Source: JABJAG01 sp965222215 (GTDB lineage: Bacteria > Pseudomonadota > Alphaproteobacteria > UBA6615). Taken from it: DNA of 64,000 nt. The stretch is taken from the NCBI GenBank assembly GCA_965222215.1, contig OZ244931.1, positions 3,472,001 to 3,536,000 on the forward strand. Direction: 5' to 3'. Shown here one piece after another: positions 7,953 to 15,921 of this stretch. A model generated the notes under the pieces. It saw only the letters and a list, made by a program, of their open reading frames with translations, was not told the DNA's origin and made no database searches. Within the stretch, counting starts at the first letter, position 1, and every line of letters starts with the position of its first letter. The position numbers and the translations under genes were made by a program.

Positions 7953-9256
7953 CCGCCGCGCCTGAATCCGGTTCCGCGCGGCACCCCACGGAACGCCTGT
8001 CACCGGGACAGCTGCTCGCCTACGGGTTGCCAGGGTTGCCGCTGGCGATCCTGCTCCTGCCGCTGTTCGTGATCCTGCCGACCTACTATGCCGACGACCT
8101 CGGCCTGGGCCTGGCGACGGTCGGCGGCGTCCTGTTCTTCGCGCGCATCTGGGACGTGGTGAGCGACCCGCTGGTCGGCTACCTGTCCGACCGTACGCGC
8201 TCGCGCTGGGGCCAGCGGCGGCCCTGGCTCGTGGCGGGCGCGCCGCTGGCCATGATCGGCACCTGGGCGCTGTTCCACCCGCCCGCCGGCGTGGGCGGTG
8301 TCTACCTGCTCACGGCGACCTTGGTGCTCTATCTCGGCGGCACCATGATCATGCTGCCCTACACCGCCTGGGCGGCCGAGCTTTCGAGCGACCGGCACGA
8401 GCGCAGCCGCATCGCGGCGGCCCGCGAAGTGGCCATCGTGATCGGCACGCTCGCCGCCATCGCGCTGCCCGCCGGCCTCGGCCTGTCGCGCGTCGAGATC
8501 GTCGACGGCACGGCGTGGGCGCTGGTGATCCTGATCCCGCTCGCCGTCGCCGCCGCGGTGACGCTGCTGCCCGACCCGCAACCGGCCTCCGTGCCGGGGC
8601 GCGGCAACCTGCGCGGCCTCGTCGGCATGTTCCGCAACCGGCCGTTCCGGCTGCTGGTCTCGGCCTATTTCGTCAACGGCGTCGCGTATGGCCTCCCGGC
8701 CACCCTGTTCCTGCTCTACGTCGAGCACGTGATCGGGCGCCCCGACTGGGCCTGGATCCTGCTGATTATCTATTTCGCCGGCGCCATCGCGGGCCTGCCG
8801 GCCTGGCTGTTCCTGAGCCGGCGCATCGGCAAGCGCCGCACCTGGATCGCGTCGATGGCGATGGCGACGCTCGGCTTCTGGCCGGCGGTGCTGCTGGGCG
8901 ACGGCGACCTCGGCTGGTTCATCGCGATCTGCGTGGTGACCGGCCTGCCGCTGGGCGCCGAACTGGTGATGCCGCCCTCGATGCAGGCGGACGTGGTCGA
9001 GCGCGACGCGCGCGAGACCGGCGCGCGGCGCACGGCCACCATGTTCGGCATCTGGGGCATCGCCACGAAGGTCCCGCTTGCCGTCGGCGTCGGGATTGCC
9101 TTCCCGCTGCTCGCCCTGGCGGGGTTCGACGCGGCCGCCGAGAGCAACCCGGCGGCGTCGCTGTTCGTGCTCGCGGCGCTCTACGGCCTGCTGCCGGTGG
9201 CGTTCAAGCTGGTCGCCATCGCCGTGATCTGGCGTTTCCCGGAAGAGCGTGTCTGA
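7949..9256 (+). CDS. MFS transporter of the GPH (sugar:cation symporter-like) type
   Basis: This 435-residue membrane protein has about 12 hydrophobic segments and the GPH-family motif 'DVVSDPLVGYLSDRTRSR' near 70 followed by 'RRPWL'. GPH proteins move glycosides or related solutes with a cation. Members next to ECF/ChrR lipid-modification clusters have no established substrate. The start is a GTG that overlaps the previous stop (GTGA), so the two genes are translationally coupled. It would be driven by the predicted ECF promoter at 7117. Confidence 0.8.
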   Translation: MTAAPESGSARHPTERLSPGQLLAYGLPGLPLAILLLPLFVILPTYYADDLGLGLATVGGVLFFARIWDVVSDPLVGYLSDRTRSRWGQRRPWLVAGAPLAMIGTWALFHPPAGVGGVYLLTATLVLYLGGTMIMLPYTAWAAELSSDRHERSRIAAAREVAIVIGTLAAIALPAGLGLSRVEIVDGTAWALVILIPLAVAAAVTLLPDPQPASVPGRGNLRGLVGMFRNRPFRLLVSAYFVNGVAYGLPATLFLLYVEHVIGRPDWAWILLIIYFAGAIAGLPAWLFLSRRIGKRRTWIASMAMATLGFWPAVLLGDGDLGWFIAICVVTGLPLGAELVMPPSMQADVVERDARETGARRTATMFGIWGIATKVPLAVGVGIAFPLLALAGFDAAAESNPAASLFVLAALYGLLPVAFKLVAIAVIWRFPEERV

Positions 9257-9280
9257 GCCGGTCTGAGCCGCGCGGACGCG

Positions 9281-9793
9281 CTAGCGGGCCGCCCGGGCCT
9301 GCAGCTTTCCGAGCCAGTCCTCGACCCGCCGCCGGTTCTCCCCGAGATCCGAGACGCCGTAAACCGAACGGCTGTAGACCGCGAGCGTCGAGCGCGCCGG
9401 CGCGACCCCGATGAAACGCACCGTGACGATGTCCGGGAACCGAAAGCGCGCCGTGCGCTGCACGTACTGAAGCGCATCGTCCGTATCCGTCATCAGGGTG
9501 ACCTGCGGCTCCCCGGCGATCATGGCCTTCCAGTGGCTGACCAGCTCCTCCACCGGAATATCGAACACCGGGCTTTCGCGATGCGGCGCGGAGACACACA
9601 GACCGGGCGGGCACACGAGATACCGGTTCCGCGCCCCGGCGACGTCCACGGTCTCGAACTCGGGTACGGCAACGTCGCCCACCGGAAGAACCGCCGACAG
9701 CGGGCGCGCGCCCAGCGGCGTGAAGAGCAGGAGCGCAGCGAGAAGGGCCAGAATGACGATCGCCAGAGCCACGCTTCGGATCACCTTTGTCAT
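9281..9793 (-). CDS. DUF1499 membrane-anchored protein
   Basis: The protein of about 170 residues has one N-terminal hydrophobic segment (about 5-30) and a C-terminal DUF1499 domain recognised by 'FPDIVTVRFIGV' and 'LAVYSRSVYGVSDLGENRRRVEDWL'. The function of the family is unknown. The start at 9793 (MTKVIRSV) is preferred to upstream in-frame codons because it places the membrane segment at the N-terminus. The gene lies between the transporter and the tRNA gene and has no ECF-type promoter of its own. Confidence 0.75.
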   Translation of the reverse strand: MTKVIRSVALAIVILALLAALLLFTPLGARPLSAVLPVGDVAVPEFETVDVAGARNRYLVCPPGLCVSAPHRESPVFDIPVEELVSHWKAMIAGEPQVTLMTDTDDALQYVQRTARFRFPDIVTVRFIGVAPARSTLAVYSRSVYGVSDLGENRRRVEDWLGKLQARAAR

Positions 9794-9841
9794 GAAAGAG
9801 GGCTCCCGCCGATACATCGGAACAAGCCCGCGGGGCATGCG

Positions 9842-9918
9842 TGGTGCGCCCGGCAGGATTCGAACCTGCGGCCTCGGGATTAGGAATCCCGCGCTCTATC
9901 CTACTGAGCTACGAGCGC
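9842..9918 (-). tRNA. tRNA-Arg (anticodon CCU)
   Basis: The minus strand folds into a full cloverleaf. The acceptor stem is GCGCUCG/CGGGCGC, the anticodon arm is CGGGA-UUCCUAA-UCCCG with anticodon CCU, and the T arm contains GGUUCGAAUCC. The 3' CCA is encoded. It reads AGG codons. No integrase or repeated 3' end was seen next to it. Confidence 0.97.
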
Positions 9919-9992
9919 ATACGCGTGTCGCGTGCGCCCTAATTAGCCCCGGCCGGGCGGCAGCGCCAGCCCGAAGAGCGGTTCGGATCTGT

Positions 9993-10682
9993 TCAGATAC
10001 CCAGGAAGGGCTGCGCGAGCCGCGCGAGAGGGCCGCGGAAACGCAACGGGGCGTCGGTCACGGCGAGGCAGATGCAGTCCTCGCCCGGGTCCGCCACCGG
10101 GCGGTGTTCGAGGTCCGTATCGGCGGTTTCCACGTCGCCGGCCGCGAAGCGCGTACCGTCGTCCACGAAGCTGCCCTGGAGGACCATCGTCAGCTCCAGA
10201 CCGTTGTGCCCGTGTTCCGGCACCGGGCGGCCCGCCGGAATTTTCAGCAGGCGCGCCGTCGGCGCATTGCGCGCGGCGATGAGCGGCACCTGGAACGCGC
10301 CGCGGCCGAGACGCCGCCACTTCAGGCCCCCGATGTCGCTGCCGGCATAGCTGCGCAGCGGCTCCGGCAGCACCGGCCGGGCGCCGGTATCGTGCGAAAC
10401 GGGGGCAGGCGCGGCTGTGCTCTCGCGGACCGCCTCGGCGCGCGCGAGCGTCGCCTCCAGCGCATCGGACGCCATCGACGCAGGCGATGCGTCGCTGACG
10501 AGCGCGCCGCCGATGGCTTCCGCGGCGCGCGTCTTCGCCCGGCATTCCGGGCACATGGCGTTGTGGGTGGCCACGAGCAGCGACCATGCCTCGGTCAATT
10601 CACCGGCGGCATAGCGGACCAGGATTTCGTCGTCCGGATGGTGTTGGATGGGGTGATGTTGGGTCGTCATTTCAATACTCAC
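9993..10682 (-). CDS. chrR: ChrR-type cupin anti-sigma factor
   Basis: This 229-residue protein has the two-part structure of ChrR. The N-terminal zinc anti-sigma domain carries 'THNAMCPEC' (H-x3-C-x2-C). The C-terminal cupin carries 'EHGHNGLEL' and a later His in 'DLEHRPV'. All zinc ligands expected of ChrR are present. In Rhodobacter, ChrR holds RpoE inactive until singlet oxygen or related stress releases it. The start is a GTG overlapping the sigma factor stop (GTGA), so partner levels are coupled. Confidence 0.93.
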   Translation of the reverse strand: MSIEMTTQHHPIQHHPDDEILVRYAAGELTEAWSLLVATHNAMCPECRAKTRAAEAIGGALVSDASPASMASDALEATLARAEAVRESTAAPAPVSHDTGARPVLPEPLRSYAGSDIGGLKWRRLGRGAFQVPLIAARNAPTARLLKIPAGRPVPEHGHNGLELTMVLQGSFVDDGTRFAAGDVETADTDLEHRPVADPGEDCICLAVTDAPLRFRGPLARLAQPFLGI

Positions 10683-11335
10683 TCTTCGTCGTCGAGCGTA
10701 TCCCGGATCCGGCCGAACGCAAGGCGGATACGGGACTTTACAGTTCCGAGCGGAATATCCAGGGCGTCGGAAATCTCTGTGTGGGTCTTGTCATCGAAGA
10801 AGGACAGGCGAACGACTTCGCGCTGTTCGTCGGGCAGTGTTTCCAGCGCCGCCTGAACGCGGGCCGCGTCCTGCTTGCGCGCCACCACGGCATCCGCGCT
10901 CGGCGGGGCCTCGGGCACGAGGGCGGGATCCTCGGGATCGAGCTCGGGATGGTTGCGGCGCCGGAACGCGTCGATGCGCAGGTTTCGCGCGATTGTGAAA
11001 ATCCAGGTCGACGCGGCGGCGCGTGCCGGATCGTACCGGTCGGCCTTGCGCCAGACGGTCGCGAGCGCTTCCTGCGCCAGTTCTTCCGCCTGGGAATCGC
11101 TGGAGCCCAGACGAAGCATGTACGACTTCACGCGGGGTGCGAAATGCGCAAACAGGGCCGAAAAGGCTTCACGGTCACGCTCGGCGACCAGCGTCAACAA
11201 CTGATTCCAGTCGGGCGCCGCAGATGCGGGCCCCGGGCTATCTTCGTTCGGCACTGCCTTCGTCCACTTGAGCTCAGACCGGACCGTCGACCGCACCAAC
11301 GTGGCGGGGCGGGGCGAGCCGGCGCATCGGGCCAT
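10679..11335 (-). CDS. rpoE: ECF sigma factor, RpoE of the ChrR-controlled group
   Basis: The protein has sigma region 2 ('FSALFAHFAPRVKSYMLRLG' with 'AEELAQEALATVW') and region 4 ('LPDEQREVVRLSFFDDKTH' with 'GTVKSRIRLAFGRIR'). Pairing with ChrR assigns it to the ECF11-like group. The start is uncertain: ATGs at 11365, 11353 and 11335 and an internal GTG at about 11246 are in frame. The predicted promoter puts the transcription start near 11360, which excludes 11365. It should transcribe its own operon and four other units in the window. Confidence 0.92.
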   Translation of the reverse strand: MARCAGSPRPATLVRSTVRSELKWTKAVPNEDSPGPASAAPDWNQLLTLVAERDREAFSALFAHFAPRVKSYMLRLGSSDSQAEELAQEALATVWRKADRYDPARAAASTWIFTIARNLRIDAFRRRNHPELDPEDPALVPEAPPSADAVVARKQDAARVQAALETLPDEQREVVRLSFFDDKTHTEISDALDIPLGTVKSRIRLAFGRIRDTLDDEE

Positions 11336-11366
11336 GGAATGTGCGATTACCATATCAACAAGCAAA

Positions 11367-11392
11367 TACGCACGGACAATGCGTCCGGATCA
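11367..11392 (-). promoter_or_regulatory. Predicted ECF promoter of rpoE-chrR (autoregulation), site B
   Basis: On the minus strand TGATCC begins at 11392 and CGTA occupies 11370-11367, with 16 bases between. The sigma gene starts just downstream, so the site would give autoregulation. Confidence 0.7.
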
Positions 11393-11435
11393 CTTTGAAC
11401 GGACCCGGCGCGCAAAAATATGCACAATCGGCCCC

Positions 11436-11461
11436 TGATCCGTGTTCTCCCCTTTCGCGTA
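11436..11461 (+). promoter_or_regulatory. Predicted ECF promoter of the COG2907-DUF1365-cfa operon, site C
   Basis: TGATCC at 11436-11441 is followed by a 16-base spacer and CGTA at 11458-11461. The ATG of the first gene is 37 bases further on. It is divergent from site B. Confidence 0.7.
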
Positions 11462-11498
11462 AACATCCCCATGACAAACGACACCCGGGCTACCGAAC

Positions 11499-12848
11499 AT
11501 GACAGGTAACCTGAACATTGCCGTCGTCGGCGGCGGGATCGCGGGCCTTTCCGCGGCGTGGCTGCTGTCCCGGCGGCACCGGGTCACCGTGTTCGAACGC
11601 GAGGGCCGGACCGGCGGGCACGCCAACACGGTGACCGTGCCGCTCGACGGCGCCGATACCCCCATCGACACCGGGTTCATCGTCTACAACGAAAGAAACT
11701 ATCCGAACCTCGTGGCGCTGTTCGACCATCTGGGCGTGGCGACGCAGGCAAGCGACATGTCCTTCGGCGTTTCCGCCGACAGCGGGCGCCTGGAATACTC
11801 AAGCCGATTCCCGGCGGGTGTTTTCGGCCAGCGCGCGAATGCGGTGCGCCCCGCTTTCTGGCGCATGCTGCGCGATATCAAACGCTTTTACGCAAGCGCC
11901 CCGGCGGCGCTGCGGGACGGCCGGCTTCGCGGCGTGACCCTGGGCGCCTATCTGGAGCGCGAGGGCTACAGCGCCGAATTCCGGGACAACCACCTGCTGC
12001 CCATGGGGGCGGCCATCTGGTCCACAAGCGCGCGGAACATGGGCGGCTGCCCGGCCGAGACGTTCGTGCGCTTCTTCCAGAGCCACAGCCTGCTGTCCCT
12101 GCGCGGGCGACCCCAATGGCGAACCGTGACCGGCGGCAGCCAAAATTACGTGGCCCGCCTGACCGAGCCGTTCCGGGACCGAATCCGTAACGAGAGCGCC
12201 GTCGTGCGCATTGTGCGCAAGCCCGGCGGGGTCGAGCTGACGGATCGCAACGGACAGACCCACGCGTTCGATCATGTCGTCATCGCCGCGCACGCCGACG
12301 AGGCGCTGCAGATGCTGGATGCGCCGACGCGCGACGAGACCGACCTGCTCGGCAGTATCGGATACACGCGCAATCGCGCGTACCTGCATCGCGACCGGTC
12401 GCGCATGCCGCGCCGGCGATCGACCTGGGCGAGCTGGAACTATCTGTCGGACGGCGGAGAAGCCGGCGGCGGCGCGGTGCCGGAAGTCACCTACTGGCTG
12501 AACCTGTTGCAGAACCTGCCCGGCCGCGAGGACATCTTCCTGTCGCTGAACCCGGCCCGGGAACCCGACGCGGCTCAAACCGACGCGGTGTTCACCTACG
12601 ACCATCCCCGGTTCGACCAGGCCGCCCTCGACGCGCAGCAGCGCCTGTGGACGCTCCAGGGCAGGGACCGCAGCTGGTTCTGCGGCAGCTATTTCGGCTA
12701 CGGCTTCCACGAGGACGCCCTGCAGTCGGGGCTTGCCGTCGCGGAGCAGCTCGGCGGGGTGTCGCGGCCATGGATCCTGCCCGACCCGTCCAACCGGCTC
12801 TGGATCGCCGACGACGGGGACGAGACACCCGCGATGGCGGCGGAATGA
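11499..12848 (+). CDS. FAD-dependent amine oxidase-like protein (COG2907)
   Basis: This 449-residue flavoprotein opens with the dinucleotide-binding motif 'VVGGGIAGLSAAWLLS' and 'RTGGHANTV'. It belongs to the COG2907 group always found beside DUF1365 and CFA-type methyltransferases. In Rhodobacter, genes of this kind in the RpoE-ChrR regulon have been linked to oxidation or methylation of unsaturated fatty acids; the exact step here is inferred. It is the first gene of a three-gene operon behind a predicted ECF promoter and overlaps the next gene by ATGA. Confidence 0.88.
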   Translation: MTGNLNIAVVGGGIAGLSAAWLLSRRHRVTVFEREGRTGGHANTVTVPLDGADTPIDTGFIVYNERNYPNLVALFDHLGVATQASDMSFGVSADSGRLEYSSRFPAGVFGQRANAVRPAFWRMLRDIKRFYASAPAALRDGRLRGVTLGAYLEREGYSAEFRDNHLLPMGAAIWSTSARNMGGCPAETFVRFFQSHSLLSLRGRPQWRTVTGGSQNYVARLTEPFRDRIRNESAVVRIVRKPGGVELTDRNGQTHAFDHVVIAAHADEALQMLDAPTRDETDLLGSIGYTRNRAYLHRDRSRMPRRRSTWASWNYLSDGGEAGGGAVPEVTYWLNLLQNLPGREDIFLSLNPAREPDAAQTDAVFTYDHPRFDQAALDAQQRLWTLQGRDRSWFCGSYFGYGFHEDALQSGLAVAEQLGGVSRPWILPDPSNRLWIADDGDETPAMAAE

Positions 12849-13660
12849 CCCGGCGGTCGCGGGCATATTGCGGGCATGTGGTGCATGCCCGAAAGCGTCC
12901 GAAGGCGCACCGGCTTCGATACAACGTATTCTACCTGCTGCTCGACCTCGACGAACTTCCCGAGCTGGACCGCGACCTGCGCCTGTTCGGACACAACCGG
13001 CGCGCGGTTTTTTCGTTTCACGACCGCGATCACGGCCCGCGCGACGGTTCGAACCTGCGGACGTGGGTCGACGCGCAATTGAACGCGGCCGGCCTGCCGA
13101 TGCCCGGCGGGCGCGTCGAGCTGCTCTGCCTGCCGCGCATCCTCGGTTACGTGTTCAATCCGCTCTGCGTGTACTTCTGCTACGACCGGGACGGCGCGAT
13201 GCGCGCCGCGCTGTACCAGGTGTCGAACACCTTCTCCGAATCCCACACCTATGTGCTTCCCGTCGAAGGCCCGGCCGGCGAAAGCGCCGTGGTCCATCAC
13301 GCGTTCGACAAGAATTTCTATGTCTCGCCGTTCATTCCCATGGCGTGCCGCTACAAGATCGCCCTGCGGCGGCCGGACGATCACGCCAGCATCGCGATCC
13401 GCGAAAGCGACGAAGAGGGCGAACTGCTCGCCGCCACGTTCCATGGCGAACACGCGGAACTCGACAACCGCTTCCTGCGGTCCGTCCTGTACCGGTTTCC
13501 GCTGCTGACCCTGAAAGTCATGGCGGGCATTCACTGGGATGCGTTAAAGTTATGGCTGAAGCGGACCCCCGTGTTCCGTCACACGCCGAAACCGGCGCAC
13601 ACTGTTTCGTTCGTCACCGACCCGGGACCTCTTCCCCATGTCAGAGTACGCACAGACTGA
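12845..13660 (+). CDS. DUF1365 protein
   Basis: This 271-residue protein carries the DUF1365 signature 'FNPLCVYFCYDRDG' and 'ALYQVSNTFSESHTY', plus 'HHAFDKNFYVSPF'. The activity is unknown. It is nearly always encoded with a COG2907 flavoprotein and a CFA-like methyltransferase and probably acts on membrane acyl chains. Its ATG overlaps the previous stop, and its 3' end overlaps the following gene by 23 bases, so translation of all three is coupled. Confidence 0.88.
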   Translation: MTRRSRAYCGHVVHARKRPKAHRLRYNVFYLLLDLDELPELDRDLRLFGHNRRAVFSFHDRDHGPRDGSNLRTWVDAQLNAAGLPMPGGRVELLCLPRILGYVFNPLCVYFCYDRDGAMRAALYQVSNTFSESHTYVLPVEGPAGESAVVHHAFDKNFYVSPFIPMACRYKIALRRPDDHASIAIRESDEEGELLAATFHGEHAELDNRFLRSVLYRFPLLTLKVMAGIHWDALKLWLKRTPVFRHTPKPAHTVSFVTDPGPLPHVRVRTD

Positions 13661-14885
13661 AGCACAAGGCCGCGACCTTGAGTCGATCTCCTCGATCAAA
13701 AACCGGCTGTTGCGGCTGCTCGTCGCACGCCTGTCCGACCACCTCACCGAAGGCCGACTGGCCCTCACCCTGCCCCACGGCAAGCAGCTCCCGGTCCTTG
13801 GCCGGCAGGACAAGCCGTCGGCACAGGTTTCGATCCACCAGCCCCGCGTCGCCCGCCGTATCCTGTTCGCGGGCGCCCTGGGCATGGCGGATTCCTACAT
13901 CGACGGGGACTGGGACACCGACGACCTGACATCCGTGATCGAGTTCGGCGCGCGCAACGTCGATGCGTTCGACGCGGCCGTCACGCCGCTGTCGGCCCTT
14001 CGCGCGTTGTCGCGCCTGCATCACCGGCGCCGGGCCAATACCCGCAGCGGCAGCCGGCGGAACATCGCCGCACACTACGACTTGGGTAACTCTTTCTATT
14101 CCCACTGGCTCGACCCGACGATGACCTATTCGTCGGCCTGCTTCGACGACCCGTCCGACACGCTGGAGGCCGCGCAGATCCGCAAGTTCGAACGCCTCGC
14201 GACGCAGCTCGACCTGCAGGACGGCGACCATATTCTCGAGATCGGCTGCGGCTGGGGCGGGTTTGCCATGCACGCGGCGCGCGAGCGCGGCTGCCGCGTG
14301 ACCGCGCTGACCGTCTCGCCGGCGCAGGCGAAATGGGCGCGCGAGAAAATCGCGGACGCGGGCCTGAGCGACCGGATCGAGATCCGGCTCCAGGACTATC
14401 GCGACGTGGACGGGACGTTCGACAAGATCGCTTCCATCGAAATGTTCGAGGCCGTGGGCGAACGCTACTGGCCGACATTCTTCCGCGTCGTGGCGGATCG
14501 CCTGCGCGCGGGCGGGCGGGCGGCGCTGCAGGTCATCACGATCGACGAGAACCGGTACCAGAGCTACCGGCGCAACCCGGACTTCATCCAGATGCGCATC
14601 TTCCCGGGCGGAATGCTGCCGACGGGCGCCGTGTTTGCCGCCCAGGCCGGGGCCGCAGGCCTGACGGTGAGGGACCGGGACATGTTCGGCCGTGACTACG
14701 CCGAGACGCTGCGGCGCTGGGGGGTCGCCTTCGAAGCCGCCTGGAACGACGTCTCGCAGATGGATTTCGACGAGCGCTTCCGGCGGCTGTGGCGCTACTA
14801 CCTCAGCTACTGCGAGGCCGGGTTCCGGGCCGGGAACATCTCCGTCGGCCAGTTCCGGCTGGAACACGCCCAGAGCACGCTTTAA
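13638..14885 (+). CDS. cfa: Cyclopropane-fatty-acyl-phospholipid synthase family methyltransferase
   Basis: This 415-residue protein has the CFA synthase pattern. An N-terminal lipid-binding domain is followed by 'NIAAHYDLGNSFYSHWLD' near 145, the SAM-binding 'LEIGCGWGGFAMHAARERG' near 200, and 'MFEAVGERYWPTFF'. It transfers a methylene or methyl group from SAM to the double bond of membrane phospholipid acyl chains. In the RpoE-ChrR setting it is probably a stress-induced lipid modifier. Its stop overlaps the convergent SDR gene by four bases. Confidence 0.9.
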   Translation: MSEYAQTEAQGRDLESISSIKNRLLRLLVARLSDHLTEGRLALTLPHGKQLPVLGRQDKPSAQVSIHQPRVARRILFAGALGMADSYIDGDWDTDDLTSVIEFGARNVDAFDAAVTPLSALRALSRLHHRRRANTRSGSRRNIAAHYDLGNSFYSHWLDPTMTYSSACFDDPSDTLEAAQIRKFERLATQLDLQDGDHILEIGCGWGGFAMHAARERGCRVTALTVSPAQAKWAREKIADAGLSDRIEIRLQDYRDVDGTFDKIASIEMFEAVGERYWPTFFRVVADRLRAGGRAALQVITIDENRYQSYRRNPDFIQMRIFPGGMLPTGAVFAAQAGAAGLTVRDRDMFGRDYAETLRRWGVAFEAAWNDVSQMDFDERFRRLWRYYLSYCEAGFRAGNISVGQFRLEHAQSTL

Positions 14886-15670
14886 GCGCCGTCACCGTCC
14901 TTCGAAACGATGCGCCGGGTAACGGCGAAGTACATCGCGTAGGGCAGCATCCGCAAGAATTTCATGATGTAGGTAAAGCGGCGCGGGAAGGTGATCTCGA
15001 AACGATCGCCTGCCAACCCCTTCACGAGACGCGCGGCCGCGTCCTCCACCTCCATGATGAAGGGCATGGGGAACGGGTTCCTGTCGGTCAGCGGGGTTTT
15101 GACGAAACCCGGCGTGACGCAGGACAGCGCCACGCCCGCGCGCGCCAGTTCCGGCCGCAAGGCCTCGCACATGTTGATCAGCCCCGCCTTGGTCGCGCCG
15201 TAGGCGCTGGCCGTGGGCAGGCCGCGGTAACCGGCCACCGACGCCACAACGGCGATGCGCCCGGCCTTGCGCGACACGAACGACTCGATGGCCGGCGCCA
15301 GGCAATGCACGGTGCCCATCAGGTTGACCTCGACCAGTTTTCGCACGGGCTCGACGGCGAACGCCCGCCCGTCGAGCGGTTCGTGGGTGCCCGCGTTCAG
15401 CAGGACGACATCCAGCGGTCCGAGCGCCGCCTCGATGTCGCGAAACGTCCGTGCGCAGGCCTCTTCGTTCGTGATGTCGAGCGGGAACGCCGAAATGTCA
15501 CCGTCGAGCGCGCCGGCGTCGCGCACGAGTTCGGCGAGTTCGTCTTCGCTGCGTGCGCTCGCGGCGACCGTCCAGCCGTCGCGCGCCATCTGCCGCGCGA
15601 CCTCGGCCCCGAGACCCCGGCTCGCGCCCGTGATCCAGATCTTTTTCCCGGTCATGCTGTGTTCGGCCAT
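14882..15670 (-). CDS. Short-chain dehydrogenase/reductase
   Basis: This 262-residue protein has the classical SDR cofactor motif 'TGASRGLG' and active-site 'YGATK', with 'NAG' in the central strand. The C-terminal 'RRFTYIMKFLRMLPYAMYFAV' may contact the membrane. It uses NAD(P)H on an unknown substrate. A predicted ECF promoter lies directly upstream at 15701-15726, which ties it to the lipid-modification genes convergent to it. The ATG at 15670 is preferred; 15655 is an alternative. Confidence 0.85.
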   Translation of the reverse strand: MAEHSMTGKKIWITGASRGLGAEVARQMARDGWTVAASARSEDELAELVRDAGALDGDISAFPLDITNEEACARTFRDIEAALGPLDVVLLNAGTHEPLDGRAFAVEPVRKLVEVNLMGTVHCLAPAIESFVSRKAGRIAVVASVAGYRGLPTASAYGATKAGLINMCEALRPELARAGVALSCVTPGFVKTPLTDRNPFPMPFIMEVEDAAARLVKGLAGDRFEITFPRRFTYIMKFLRMLPYAMYFAVTRRIVSKDGDGA

Positions 15671-15700
15671 GGCGTGTCCCGATGGATGGTTCAGACCTGC

Positions 15701-15726
15701 TACGTCCCCCGCCAACGGGCGGATCA
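15701..15726 (-). promoter_or_regulatory. Predicted ECF promoter of the SDR gene, site D
   Basis: On the minus strand TGATCC begins at 15726 and CGTA is at 15704-15701, spacer 16. The predicted leader to the ATG at 15670 is about 24 bases. Confidence 0.65.
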
Positions 15727-15745
15727 GGTCTTTTTCGGACGCCGG

Positions 15746-15770
15746 TGATCCAATCTCGACCGCATACGTA
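15746..15770 (+). promoter_or_regulatory. Predicted ECF promoter, site E, reading into a gene-free stretch
   Basis: TGATCC at 15746-15751 is followed after 15 bases by CGTA at 15767-15770. No protein gene follows on this strand; two strong hairpins do. It is back to back with site D. Confidence 0.5.
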
Positions 15771-15776
15771 GAGAGG

Positions 15777-15913
15777 AATAACGCGGGCTCAGTGTGTTTC
15801 GCCCGCGTCTATCGCACACGGCCTTTTCAAGAGACTTGATCTCCCCCCGAAGGCCGGGTCGCGAAAGGGCCGGGTCGGGGCTGTTCCCCGATAGCCCGAC
15901 TCGGCCCGCTTTT
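15777..15913 (+). ncRNA. Candidate ECF-dependent small RNA
   Basis: A transcript starting about seven bases after site E would begin with a perfect 8-bp hairpin (ACGCGGGC 15781-15788, GCCCGCGT 15801-15808). It would end in a 13-bp stem with one mismatch (15867-15879 with 15895-15907) followed by GCTTTT. Length would be about 135 bases. The final hairpin can also end the minus-strand deacetylase mRNA. RpoE-dependent small RNAs are known in Rhodobacter; this one is predicted only from promoter and structure. Confidence 0.4.
15867..15913. terminator. Terminator hairpin between the small RNA candidate and the deacetylase gene
   Basis: A 13-bp stem with one mismatch joins 15867-15879 and 15895-15907 around a 15-base loop. 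The plus-strand side has TTTT (15910-15913) and the minus-strand side only TTT, so it may work in both directions. Confidence 0.5.
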
Positions 15914-15921
15914 ACCCGACG

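Noticed and set aside
8063..8545. Further TGATCC sequences in the transporter gene
   Set aside because: They are in coding sequence and lack CGTA at the right distance.
9842..9918. tRNA-Arg as an integration site
   Set aside because: No integrase gene and no direct repeat of the tRNA 3' end were seen nearby.
13050..13070. tRNA T-arm-like GGTTCGAACC sequence
   Set aside because: It is inside the DUF1365 coding frame and has no acceptor or anticodon arms around it.
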